Below are positions 11,302 through 22,355 of a DNA stretch of 64,000 bases, one piece after another (position 1 is the stretch's first letter; each line of letters begins with the position of its first letter). The DNA comes from Pseudoneurospora amorphoporcata. Lineage: Eukaryota > Ascomycota > Sordariomycetes > Sordariales > Sordariaceae. The stretch covers positions 62,001-126,000 of the forward strand of contig MU859083.1 in assembly GCA_033297205.1 (NCBI GenBank), in the 5' to 3' direction. Under the pieces are notes generated by a model, which did no database searches, was not told the origin of the DNA, and saw nothing but the letters and a program-made list of their open reading frames with translations. The translations under genes and the position numbers were made by a program.

Positions 11302-12564
11302 TTAGTTAGTGCCGTTGACACCGTTGGAGGAGACACCGTTGGCGGCATCGGCAACAGCGCGCTCAAGGGCCTGGAGGACATCGGCCTTGAGGTCCTCAGC
11401 ATCCTCAACACCGCAAGAGAGGCGGACAAGGTCATCAAAGATACCGACGGCCTCACGCTGGGCCTTGGGAATACCAGCGTGGGTCATGCTTGAAGGGATC
11501 TCGCAAAGAGACTCGACACCACCGAGGGACTCGGCAAGGGTGAAGATCTTGGTGTACTGGCAGAACTTCTCGGCAGCGGCGTGGCCGCCGTGGATACGGA
11601 AGCTCAACATGCCACCACCCATGCCGTTGCGGTGCTGCTTGAGAGCAATGGCGCGGTGGGGGTGAGACTCAAGGCCGGGGTAGTTGACCGAGATGACGAG
11701 ACGAGAAGCCTCGAGGGCGTGGGCGACGGCGGTCGCGTTGGTGGTGGCCTCACGGGCACGGAGGTGGAGCGTCTTGGCTCCACGGTGGGCGAGCCACGAG
11801 TCGAAAGCCGAGGGGACGGCGCCGATGGCGTTCTGGAGGAACGAGAGGCGGGTATAGAGCTCGTCGCTGTTGAAGGCGGCAACGCCCATGACAACGTCCG
11901 AGTGGCCGTTGATGTACTTGGTCACACTGTGGACGACGATATCGGCACCGTGGTCGAGCGGGTTCTGGACGTAGGGGCTCAGAAACGTGTTGTCGACCAC
12001 GACCAGGATGCCACGCTCATGGGCGGCGGTAGCAACCGCGCGGATATCCACAAGGCGGAGGGTAGGGTTGCTAGGGGTCTCGATCCACACGAGCTTGGTG
12101 GCATCGGTGATGTGCTCGCGGATGTCCACCTCGATCTCGGGAGTGAAGGTGACCTTGACACCGTGGGCCTTGGCGACCTGGGTGAAGTATCTGTGGGTGC
12201 CACCGTAGACATCGGAGACGGAGATGACGTGGGAGCCAGCAGCGAGCGACTGGAGGATGTTGGCCGTGGCGGCAGAGCCGGACGAGTAGGCAAGAGCGTA
12301 CTTGGCGTGCTCGAGAGCAGCAACCATCTTCTCAAAGTTGGCGCGGTTGGGGTTGCTGCTGCGCGAGTACTCGAACTCGCCGACGGGCACACCAACGGCC
12401 GACTGGGCAAACGTGGTGGAGAGCGAGATGGCCTCGATCACGGCGCCGGTGGCGGGGTCGTGGGGGGATCCCGCATGGACGGCAAGCGTACCAAAGCCAT
12501 AGACGGGCGAGGGAGCGCGGGGAGGGGTGGTGATGGGGTGGTCGCTGGAGGCACCTGCAGTCAT
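11302..12564 (-). CDS. cys-16: Cystathionine gamma-lyase (PLP-dependent)
   Basis: A single uninterrupted frame of 420 residues. The enzyme cleaves cystathionine to cysteine, 2-oxobutyrate and ammonia in reverse transsulfuration. It belongs to the Cys/Met metabolism PLP family at its usual length (about 390-420). Visible features are the EYSRSSNPNR segment (64-74) at the active-site entrance, SSGSAA (94-99) in the phosphate-binding loop, VYGGTHR (119-125) with the ring-stacking Tyr120, WIETPSNPT (160-168), D191 in VVVDNTF contacting the cofactor nitrogen, and the Schiff-base lysine K216 in HSVTKYINGHSDV. The C-terminal domain has SLGGVESL and PSSMTHAGIPKAQR, typical of gamma-lyases and gamma-synthases. 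Cystathionine gamma-synthase is the main alternative. Absence of a long N-terminal extension and overall similarity to yeast Cys3 favour the lyase. The symbol is that of the Neurospora crassa orthologue. Upstream DNA has near-consensus CYS3 sites (see separate entries). Confidence 0.92.
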   Translation of the reverse strand: MTAGASSDHPITTPPRAPSPVYGFGTLAVHAGSPHDPATGAVIEAISLSTTFAQSAVGVPVGEFEYSRSSNPNRANFEKMVAALEHAKYALAYSSGSAATANILQSLAAGSHVISVSDVYGGTHRYFTQVAKAHGVKVTFTPEIEVDIREHITDATKLVWIETPSNPTLRLVDIRAVATAAHERGILVVVDNTFLSPYVQNPLDHGADIVVHSVTKYINGHSDVVMGVAAFNSDELYTRLSFLQNAIGAVPSAFDSWLAHRGAKTLHLRAREATTNATAVAHALEASRLVISVNYPGLESHPHRAIALKQHRNGMGGGMLSFRIHGGHAAAEKFCQYTKIFTLAESLGGVESLCEIPSSMTHAGIPKAQREAVGIFDDLVRLSCGVEDAEDLKADVLQALERAVADAANGVSSNGVNGTN

Positions 12565-12655
12565 TTTGACGGGTTGGCGATCTCGCTCAATTGGCGCGAT
12601 TCCGTAGGGCGGGTAGGGCGTCTAGTTGTCGGTAGTCTGCGGAGATGTCACGGAG

Positions 12656-12665
12656 ATGGCGCCAA
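12656..12665. promoter_or_regulatory. Candidate CYS3 bZIP site 1
   Basis: ATGGCGCCAA matches 9 of 10 positions of the palindromic Neurospora CYS3 consensus ATGRYRYCAT. It lies about 90 bp upstream of the cystathionine gamma-lyase start codon. Assignment is by motif only. Confidence 0.4.
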
Positions 12666-12798
12666 TTGGTGATCGGTCGGTCGTCGGCCGGACGTGGTGG
12701 TTGCGGTTTCGGGGCTGGAGATGGAGAGAATGGAGGACTTGTTATGGATTGTGCCTTTTTTTTTATGGGCCGGCACAATGGTGCGAAAGACTGGCGCG

Positions 12799-12808
12799 AT
12801 GGCGCAAT
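12799..12808. promoter_or_regulatory. Candidate CYS3 bZIP site 2
   Basis: ATGGCGCAAT matches 9 of 10 positions of ATGRYRYCAT, about 235 bp upstream of the lyase start codon. A weaker match, ATGGTGCGAA, begins at 12778. Confidence 0.4.
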
Positions 12809-13029
12809 TGGAGTTTTTGCCGCGGGTCCACCCACACACTGTTGCTTTATGAGCGACGAGGCTTGGCTCTTTGCTGTTAACACTTGAAACTACAATGGAA
12901 GTGGAAGCTGAATGCGACTGTGATGCTGACCCAATTGTCTTTTATATCGTCAATCGTTTTTCCCATTTCGATTTGGACGATCTGACAAAGGTGTGATTGC
13001 TCAGCAGGATTGGGTAATCATCAGCACCG

Positions 13030-13039
13030 TTGGCACCAT
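13030..13039. promoter_or_regulatory. Candidate CYS3 bZIP site 3
   Basis: TTGGCACCAT matches 9 of 10 positions of ATGRYRYCAT, about 465 bp upstream of the lyase start codon. Motif-based only. Confidence 0.38.
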
Positions 13040-15002
13040 CAGCAACCACACACTTCTACTATACTGACACTGTTGAATATCCATCAAACCGATACTGGCC
13101 GCGCGGAATACCTTTTCCGACCGGGTTGGTCGCAATGCGCTTTCATGGTTTAGGCAAAGGGCGCGTCTTAACCTCGTCCTAAAGCCTATTTCTGTTACCT
13201 TATCTGGTTGTATTGTCGGCTTCTGGCTGGTTAAAAACCATCTTGACCGAAACGAAAAAGTCCACCGTGATCATTTTTCGGGGTTGCGCACATGGCAGTG
13301 CGGAAAACAACAAAGAGCGATTGGAAGCCATGGAAAGTGGCAGGACAATAGATGCGTGGCGTACGACACGAAGCAGCGAACTGTTGTGTAATATGTAATG
13401 GATGACTTTTATCCAATGTCCATGTGTTTAGAAGTTCAATATTTCTTGGCGTAAAGTTTATCGCAAACTTGCGACGGCTGGATGTGAAACGACTGTGCCT
13501 GGTGCGAAATTAATCAAGACATATACACCGTTGCGACCTTGTCATCGCAGAACACGGCATGGTAGGTAAGTGATGACAGAACCAGTCCGAGGTGTGACGT
13601 TGCTGACATGTGTCTTTGTTGTCGGTAGAGATCCTCGAAAGATCCCGATGTCGACGTCTTCCGTCTCGGCCCTGGGCATATCCGACGTCACGGTCGCCAT
13701 AATGGCAGATCACTCCATCATCCGTGAGGGTTTGTCGCGATCGTCGAACGGGACCTGCTAGACCCGGCAGCGTGGACGTGGGGTAAAAAGGTCAGAATCA
13801 GATCCTCGAGCATCTTGGGGCAGGGATAGGATGTTGATCATGGGCGATATGTACATCCAAGATCTGCAGTTGGCATTCCTGTCGGGTTCCTGCTGAAGTT
13901 GTCGAGAAGACAGGGCGAGGGGACAATATTTGTATCTCAACCCGAATGATATGTTCCCGATTCTCACACCCTCATCACCTGTTTAGCCAAAGGGTGGGTG
14001 GATCCACTTGGATTTGAGGAACCTATCGCAACATTTTCTCACAAGGGGAAATCGGAACATTGAACACGGCAACCTCGCAGAGAGAGGGACAGCACGTGTG
14101 TCTCATCCGATGCTTCTATTTTGGGGTAATTGCAGGAGCGCAATCCGTGCGTCATCTGTCTTCAACAGCTTCAGACAGCCTCAAAAGACATCCCGCCTCA
14201 TCTACCAAGAACTCGAGCATTCACAAGCCCCTAACCTCGACATGTCACTCGGCCCATGGGTGGAGAGTCCTGGGAAACTGGTCGACCCCGAATTCACATA
14301 TACGAACCCGTAGTGGAAACATTGGAAATATTTGACGCGATTCACAAGTCCTCACAGGCTTACAGCAACCCGACATGTTGTCGATCCCCTTAGCAGTCAG
14401 CATTGGATTGTGAACATGGGATGGACCGGATGCAGCCCGCAAGTTCCCACGAGCCGCTTACCCTTTACGAGTTGGTCTGAGACGGGTGGCGGCGCCTGAG
14501 CCAGTGGTTATGGTTGTTCGTGTCTCTTCTCGCTTGTTGTTACCGGTGATGGTGAAAGATGGTCACCGTTGGAAGTTCCTTGCCTGCCAGGACTGCATAC
14601 CGCCTGGAGGCTTCATTCCATAGGCCTCCCTTTCAGTGGCCTAGTGGCCCTATAGGCGGCAGGCATGCCCATTGGCTTGGCTTCTTCCCCGTCGTCGTTC
14701 CTCCCTGCGCTCCACAAGAAACGGCCCCACTCGGATCCGGTTCAGTTTGGGAATGGCATCACTTGATTGGCCTGACCAGAACGGGGTAGCGACGGGGAAA
14801 TTGACGGGGACTTTATGCGTCGTCACCGTCAGTCAGTTATTCAAATCCCAATAACATCCTCCCAACACTGTCGTCTCTCTGTCTGTCATCTCAATCCCAG
14901 GCCGACCACCCTAATATGGACCTCCGGTAACATATAAACCGCCACCAAAGGCCGTAACACGAGCAACGTATCGATACCTACTTTATACAACAACCAAACG
15001 AG

Positions 15003-16599
15003 ATGCCTCCGCGTCGTTCCCACAAAAAGTCGAGGGCGGGTTGCCGCCGTTGCAAATCGAGAAAGATCAAGGTGTGTGTCACAGACCGACCAATACAGCC
15101 ACAGAGATAGACATACCTGACCCTTCCAGTGCGATGAGGTGCATCCTCGCTGCGGCAACTGCGTCAAGCACGGCGTCCCTTGCGACTTTGAACATCCCGA
15201 AATCATCCCCGAGCTTCAAGCTGCCCAAGCTGCTTCAGCATCCAGTCCATCGAGTGCCGGAACCCCCTATACTCCGGCGTATTCTCCCGGCGCCGAGTCC
15301 GTGTCGAATGCGTCAAGAACCTCGCGCCTCCAACGAGCACCGCCCCTATGCCGCTCACCACCCTCACAAGCTCTCTCGACAACTACTCCGGCCGCCCACC
15401 GAATGCTCGAGCTGAGGTTGATGCACCAGTACACCGCCATGACATGCAAGACGTTTACCTTCACCGCCCCTGTGACGGAGGACATATGGAAGATAACCGT
15501 GCCAGGCATGGCCTTTTCAGGCTCTCAACACCTCACAGATGCCATCCTGGCCGTCGCCGCCCTACACCTGCGGAGTCAGTCACCCAACGACAAAGAACTA
15601 GTCCGTGCTTCGCACGCATACATGGCGGCCTCCCTGGCCGAGTACAGCGCAACCCTTACCAAGGGCATCGACAGCACCAACGCCGAATCCCTCTTCCTCA
15701 CCGCCTCCCTCATTGCCTTCCAATCAACAGCCACCCGCGTCTTCATCAAAGACGAACTAACCCTGGCTCAAGCAACCGGCAACTACCCCGATAAGCAGGG
15801 CCGATACACAGCAGCCGGGTGCTACTCCATCCCCTTCTCGTGGTTCCACTCCTTCCAGGGCGTCAAAGCCGTCACTGCCGCCTCGTGGCAATGGCTACGA
15901 AACAGCCCCGTAGTAACAGAGGTGATCAACTCGCAAGCGGTTTTGCAGCTCGACTTCGGACCCAACCGCCAAACTTTCTTCGGCCATCTCATGGATGGGT
16001 TGGATGAGGAATTGGAAGAAATGGCCAACCCCTCAGAATCACACCCTGATTCACCCGGGCAACCTTTCCAGCAGCGCCGAGCGCCTGCCTCTCCCGAACT
16101 GGTAAAAAGCACCCGGCAAGCATACCAGCACGCCGTCGCCGTACTCAACTGGGCGCATAAAATCCCTCACAAGGGCGCGCCGCTAGCATTCCCAGCAACC
16201 GTATCGAAGCGCTATATTGAAATGCTGGAAGAGCGACGTCCTCGCGCTCTGGCCATCTTGGCGTGCTTCTTTGCCCTCCTGAAATCCCTCGACTCAGTAT
16301 GGTGGCTGCACGGCATGGCCCGTCGGGAGGTTTTGGGCGTGGTATCCCTTTTCAACAGCGACTTCTTCGGCCCCGACGCCTACAGCAAGTGGTGGCCGCA
16401 CCTGGAATGGGCGATGCGGATCGCGCTGTACGAGACGTCGGACGGAAGCCCGACGATACCACCCGAGGTGTGGGGGGCTGATTGGTACGCGGAGGAACAG
16501 GCGCTGGAGAGCCAGGGAGGTCATAACTATTATCGGCATATCGAGTTGCTGAGCCAGATGACGAATCCGACAAGGAGCATTCCTGTTGTTCCCGATTGA
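15003..16599 (+). CDS. Zn2Cys6 binuclear cluster transcription factor
   Basis: Exons 15003-15071 and 15130-16599 give 512 residues. The 58-base intron falls inside the zinc cluster, between K23 and C24, a common position in this family. The six ligands are C14, C17, C24, C31, C34 and C41 with spacing C-x2-C-x6-C-x6-C-x2-C-x6-C, preceded by the basic RRSHKKSRAG and followed by a Ser/Pro-rich linker (about 50-105). The remainder is helical in character with a LRLMHQYTAMTCKTF start and an ILAVAALHLRSQ segment, as in fungal regulators of the fungal_trans_2/DUF3468 type (Upc2-like layout). Such proteins bind CGG-type half-sites as dimers in the nucleus. The regulated genes are unknown. It is transcribed away from the cystathionine gamma-lyase gene across 2.4 kb, too far to assume a shared promoter. 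Confidence 0.88.
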
Positions 16600-16775
16600 G
16601 CAAGCCATCTATATGGGATATTAAAGATCAAAACGAGGAGAGGAAACCCGAGAAAGAGAGGGAACATACTCAGAGGGACCACCGCTGGTAGGTTGGTCCC
16701 TTTAAATGGGCTTCCGGAAATACGAATACGATCAGAGTGGGACACTGGCTGATATTTAGTGGTGACCCACACACA

Positions 16776-16810
16776 GGGCGGCGGGCGGCGGGCGGCGGGC
16801 GGCGGGTGGC
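16776..16810. repeat. GGCGGGC heptamer array
   Basis: About five copies of GGCGGGC. The regularly spaced GGG triplets make the plus strand capable of a four-stranded G structure. Confidence 0.85.
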
Positions 16811-17966
16811 GTCGGACGCAGACACCAAATTGCCGCGCCTATCAAATATGGCGAACCGACAGCCGAGGGGAGGAGGGCAACCATACGTGGCTCCCCCTCC
16901 TACCTCAGACACTTGGCCAATGTCAGCCACTTCAACACCGCTGACAAGCCCATTGCCAGGATGCAAGAGGAACTCGTGGAAGAGAAACTCGAGCACGACC
17001 TGGAGAAAGATTGCACACAACATCATTACATGATTATCAATTTTACCATAGCAGAGGCGTTGAGGGCGAATTCTTTACTATACTGTATAAAGGGGACGAC
17101 GCATAGAAGAGTCCTAAAGGGGGGTGATGTACCCGGGGTGTTTGGAAAGTTGGATGATAGATACCCATTTGCGAAGAGACGGAATTGGAGAACTTTATGA
17201 ACTTTTTGGATTTCTGGTTTTGCGGGATCGGATCTTGATTCAGTGGAAGTCAGATGTGATGGATGTGAATACTCTACTCTACTCTACTCTGCGGGTGAAA
17301 TTGGAGATGTACCCTACCTACCTACCGTGGCGCTTAAATATAGGTGATGTTAGCTCAGCGGTAAAAAAATTATGTTCTAGGAATGAGATTTCGTATCGAT
17401 AAGTTACCTAGTTCTGTTTTGGGCTCCAAGAGATTGCCTGGGGTCAGTCGTTTCTGTCACTTCGCGCAAGTCATCTATCTCATCTATCTGTTGATCTGCT
17501 TTCGGTGTCAGCATACATACATACATACATACCTATGTTGTTCCTATGTTGTTGTTCTTGATATGGCACCAAGTTAGTTCGCCATCTTGCTCATGAACTC
17601 AATCTTTGATCATCAACATGTATGTTTCTTTGTTTTGTCTTCACTATAGAGGTAGGTAGGTATACAAGTGATAAACATGTCATCCAAGTCAGACAGACAC
17701 AGACAGAAGGCCAACACTTTCTTTTACCCGTTCGTTAGGTACCTTCCTTCATTCCACTGTTGTTCTTGTGTGCAGTGCGCATGCGTGATTGATCGGTCAT
17801 ATATATCATATATATATATATATATTTCTTCACATCTGTTATCATGATGGTAACCTATCGATAGATCGATCGATGGATCGAGAATGGGAAAATATATGAT
17901 CTATTCTACATACGCCAAGAGGTATATATATAGTACCAATTCTTGTAGGTAAGTCGATCCTATGTA

Positions 17967-18244
17967 TACCGTAGAAGCTCGCGAAACTGGCAAACCGCTA
18001 TCCCTCTTTCGGTGCAGGGCATATGGCAGAAATCTGCCAGGAAGAAGCCCAGTCAGCCAACATACACCAGCAAATGTATCTGCCCAGTTAGGGAAAACTG
18101 AAGGACATTGCCCTCCACGTTAACTCACATGCATTTACATGTACAGGAAGCGGGCTGAGTCTGCCAGCTCCCTGTACAGATATGCCCTCTACCCTGCACA
18201 GAAACAGGGAAAGCGTTTTGCCAGTTTCGCGAGTTATTACGGTA
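17967..18244. mobile_element. MITE-like non-autonomous element with about 53-bp terminal inverted repeats
   Basis: The two ends are inverted copies of each other. Left end (17967 onward) and right end (18244 backward, reverse complement) both begin TACCGTA, differ over four bases, then share the 17-base block CTCGCGAAACTGGCAAA, and continue to match through GTGCAGGG with 46 of 53 positions identical. The element is about 278 bp, has no coding capacity, and a TA dinucleotide sits at each end, as for Tc1/mariner-type insertion. This is the structure of a miniature inverted-repeat transposable element. The interior halves lose similarity after about 55 bases. The transposase family and other copies cannot be identified from this window. 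Confidence 0.8.
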
Positions 18245-18776
18245 GGTAGGGTATTAACATCCACCTCTGTCTCGTCAGAACCGCGTGTGCATGAGGCCGT
18301 GGTTACCTAAAAAGAAGATACAACTACACTAGGTAGGGCATTTTCTCTCTCCAAGACTCTACACTACCGGGTGGGTTACTACTGGGTCACTAACTGGGCT
18401 ATTGGGCTCGTCAATTACCTACCTACCTCCCTCCTTACTTATCTACCAACCAACCACCTACGTAGACCTAACCAGAAGATAAGGTAAGGTAAGGTATTTC
18501 CTGTAAGCCATCGATCATTCAAGCCGCTGGAAGTTCACCCGAAGAAGAAGAAGAAGAACCAAGACATGGATAGAGCAGAGACTCGACTCGACTCGACTCA
18601 ACTGTTTCCTTCCCCTACCTAACTCTAAGAAACTACTCAGGGTGATGATACCAGCAATGAGTTGAGTTGGGTCCGGTCGGAGACATCTTGCTTCAGACAG
18701 ACAGACGGGCGGTTCCATTTCCCGTCTTGATGGCTGGCTGGCTGGGGCGCGCCCCCTTTTTCCGAACGGTGAACAC

Positions 18777-18804
18777 ATGGATGGATGGATGGATGGATGG
18801 ATGG
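18777..18804. repeat. ATGG tetranucleotide repeat
   Basis: Seven uninterrupted copies of ATGG, directly visible, in the spacer 3' of the KAR9 gene. Confidence 0.9.
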
Positions 18805-18944
18805 AGTAATGTGGTAATGTGTTGATGACACTGGGTAGCGTAGATAGACTCGACGACTGGACTGGGTACCTTGACGAGGCGGGGACTATCTACCTCTACG
18901 TTGTGAGACAATGAGTAAGAAGAAGAAACACCAAGCAAGGGTCA

Positions 18945-18966
18945 AGCATGCATGCATGCATGCATG
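18945..18966. repeat. GCAT tetranucleotide array
   Basis: Five copies of GCAT. The unit is self-complementary and alternates purine and pyrimidine, so the tract can form a cruciform or hairpin. Confidence 0.88.
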
Positions 18967-19167
18967 GGAGTTTTTAACCAATTGATGTGACATGTATGTC
19001 TGATGGGTGCGGGGAGAGAGGTAGGTACCTTAGATACACATAGAAAAAAGGTAATGCGTTCGGTGAATGCAATGAATTGCAATTGCAATTACGCGATGCT
19101 ATGCTATATACACCATTCAGCTATATATAAATAAAACAACGCCATGGCCCATTCACCATTCACCATT

Positions 19168-19204
19168 CTTCCCTCTTCCCTCTTCCCTCTTCCCTCTTCC
19201 CTCT
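19168..19204. repeat. CTTCCCT heptamer array
   Basis: Five direct copies of a pyrimidine-only heptamer, 3' of the KAR9-like gene. Confidence 0.85.
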
Positions 19205-19437
19205 CTCCGGGTTTCGAAAGTCCTTTTTAATAAGCAAAATTATACATGATGTGATACTTGTAATTGCAAAAAACAAAAAAACGCCATAGCTATGCAATGC
19301 TAGTTTTCATATGGTAAAGTAAGTACTTTGGGTATGTGTGTGTGTGTAAAAACGCAGAACGAGCAGCCGAGAGAAGAGCACGGTAAGAAAGTACCTTAAT
19401 CACAACGCAATGCAATGCATCAAACTTCCCACAACCC

Positions 19438-22323
19438 TCACGGATTCCTCCACCTCGGCCTCCCATCCTTCCCCACAGCAGCATTATTGATCCCCAAACT
19501 ACTCCCACTCCTACTACTCGCCACACCAGACATAGACATCCCCAAAGAACTTCCACTCCTCCTGCTACCCGCAGCAGTATCTCTCCCATTACTACTCAAA
19601 CCCATAGCATGTCTCGCCCCTGCCACCGCCTGCGGACTTTCCCTCCCCGTCGTCACTCCAGGACCAGTAGAGGTAGTAGTAGCCCTCATTCCCAAGCGAG
19701 AAGTCGGCTGCGGCAACATGCTTTGTCTATTACCGCTACTGCGGGAAGTAGCCATGGAACTAGCTGGTCTTGCTTCCAGACTTGGCTCGGACATGCGAGG
19801 TGGTTGGAGGGATTGGCGCTTGGGGTTGCTGCGCATGTTGGAGGTTCCTGACCCTGTAGGGGGTTCGCGGTCGCGGCCGCCGCCAGAGGAATGCAAAGAA
19901 GTATTGGAGGATGAAGGGGGGTAGTAAGAGTGCGAGGTTTTAGACTGGCGAGGGGTGGCGGCGGGACGTTGAGCGCTTGGGCCGACGGACTTGGAGAGGG
20001 TTTGTTGCGAGTATGGGCCGGGAGAGGAGATGCGGTCGCGGAAGGACATGCGCGATGCGCTGGCGTTGGCTCGTTTGATGGTGGGACTTTGTACGTCCGA
20101 GCCGTCGCCGACCGAGGGAGAGGCGGTGGTGGCGCGGTTCAAAGGAGAGCGGGTTTGGGCTAACTTGGAAGTAGAAGCGGAGGACTGTCCTAGGGAGGAT
20201 GTAGACCGGAGAGTGGGAGGCGTGTTGGACTTGGCGTAGGGCGAAGGGGTGGTTAGGGTCAGAGGCTTGAAGTTGTGACCTGTGTCGACGTCGGATGGGC
20301 TAAACGTGGCGTTCCAACGAGGACGGTTGTCGAGTTTGGAGGATGGGCGAGGGGGTTGTTGTTGTTGGGCAGAAGAGCGGGAGGTGGAAGGAGTAGTTGT
20401 GCCTGGTCTTTCGCGGTAGTCCGTCTTTACCGGGGTACTGGAAAAGATGGTGGACATGCGGGGATTGGCCGGTGCGGCTTTGCGGGTGACGGTCGAGGCC
20501 GAAGCTGGGACGGTTGACTGCCGGCGAGAGGCAGGGGGTTTTGGAAGCGAGCTACCAGGAGTGCCCGCCTGTCGTGACTTGGATCGAGCACTAGGAGGAG
20601 CGTTACGTCCAGTCATGATGACAGACGAAGGTGGTGAGCTCTGAGGAGTCTCATGGCCGCTACCCAAGGGAGACCTGTCGTTGGACAAGATGCTGGACAC
20701 GGAATCCCGTAGCTGCTGTCCCTTCGAGTAGAGCTCCTCCACCACCGCATCCACGTCAACCATGTCCTCCTTCAGATCCTTCCACTTGGCCTGCATCTCA
20801 GTATGCAAGCGGAGAATCTCTCCGTTGACCGTCAACCGATCCTTGACACCCTTCTCGATAATCGCCAGAACCCTCTCGATAGCAGGCCCGTAATGAGTCT
20901 TCTTAGCCTCGTAACTTTCCAGCCTCTTGCTCATCATGGGCTGGTTCGTCAAGTGCATTCCCGTATCGAATGCTTCTTTCACCCTCTCCAGGCTCCTCTG
21001 TACCGACTCGTACATCTTTTGCGCCTGCCGTCCAGCACCTCTGAACACCAACACCCATCGATCCTCGCCCAGCTCCTTCCTCAGAGCCTCGGCATCCTTC
21101 TCCAACTTCCTGTACGTAGCCTCGAGACTGTGCCTCCGCATCTCCAACTCGTCAGAAGCAGTAGGGAAGATATCCTCTGCCCTCGACTGGAAGCCCGCCA
21201 GCCTCATGGGCAGAAAATCCAACGAAGCCCTAAGCGGCTGCATCCTAGCAAACAGCGCCAACAAGCTCGAATCATCCATGGAGATGCCCGTCGAGGGAGT
21301 CGGCAGCGGTGACGTCGGGCTATTCGGAAACCCATGAAAGCTCAACCTCCCGTTACCATGCGCATTAGCTGCCTGCAGCCTGCTCGCCATGGACGTCGGT
21401 GCCTCCTCGACAATGGTCTCCAAATCACCAATATCCACGCCATCGCCCGCCAACATGGCCGTCTTGTGCCGCCTCTCCTCCATCTCAAACACCAGCTTGC
21501 TCAAATCATCCACCTCCATCTGGATATCACCCAACACCACGTTCCACAGCTCCTCCCACTCCATCGCGAGCTCCACTTGCGACTTGACGGCTCTCAACGT
21601 CTCTCTGATGCGCGCCCACTCGCCCAAGATGCTCTCCATCTGCGCCACCGCCCGGCGCAAATCTTCCGTCGAAACCTCGTTGATGTCCTCGCGTTCCTGT
21701 AGCTCCTCGATGGCGCTCACGTAGATGTTGATCAGCTCTTCGAACCTGACGATGGCCTTTTCAACTTCGTCTACGCCTTCACGTCCGCCAGCGGCCGCCC
21801 ACTCCACGTCATCGTCGGCTTCGAGGCCGCCAATCACTTCCGAGGCTTTGTAAATCCATCCTCGGATCTGCTCGGCGGCGCCGATAAGCGCCCGCGTGGC
21901 TACTTGCGCTGTGGGGACAGCCGCAATTTTATTGGAGAGCAGCTCGGCATCGGGAAGGGTGATGGAGGTGAGTTGGGCCAGCTGATTGGCGAAGGAGGCG
22001 CGAGATAAGGTGTAGACGGATTGAGGGCGGGACAAGCCGAGGGGGTTGAATGAGACGTTGTCCGGGTTGAAGTCGTCGGTATTGTCGGAGGAACTGTTAG
22101 AGGTACCGCGATGGTGCGATTGCGAGGGGTATGTATGATCCTTTGGTGGAGGCGGGGGCGGCACATCATCGGAAGAACCTGATGAACTTGGGCGTGAATC
22201 GCGGGCTATGTGCTCGTATCGCGTGTCTCGTTGTGTCTTGACGCCGTTGCCGTTGACATGATCGGGTAGTCGGTATTTGTTGGTGTCCATTTCTATGTTG
22301 CTTTGTGGGTAAGTGGAAGCGCT

Positions 22324-22355
<32 letters not shown>

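Larger units (their letters stand above)
12565..15002. other. Divergent promoter region between cystathionine gamma-lyase and Zn2Cys6 regulator
   Basis: The 2.4 kb between the two divergent genes has no recognisable coding sequence. The part nearest the lyase gene holds three 9-of-10 matches to the CYS3 binding consensus. The right end holds the 5' leader of the transcription factor gene. Confidence 0.6.
16600..19437. other. Repeat-rich spacer between convergent transcription factor and KAR9 genes
   Basis: No gene is supported in 2.8 kb. It contains a GGCGGGC array (16776-16810), a (TA)-rich run near 17800-17824, one inverted-repeat element (17967-18244), GATG repeats (18777-18804), a GCAT array (18945-18966) and a CTTCCCT array (19168-19204). 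It holds both 3' untranslated regions. A stretch at 17350 resembling a tRNA D-arm lacks the rest of a tRNA. Confidence 0.65.

Noticed and set aside
11581..12672. 363-residue plus-strand frame opposite cystathionine gamma-lyase
   Set aside because: It is the antisense shadow of a high-GC coding region; it has Gly/Val/Asp-rich composition and no domain, while the minus strand has every catalytic motif.
17341..17410. tRNA-like stretch with GTTAGCTCAGCGGTA
   Set aside because: It resembles a D-arm and A box, but no acceptor stem pairs, no anticodon arm is found and the downstream B box is absent.
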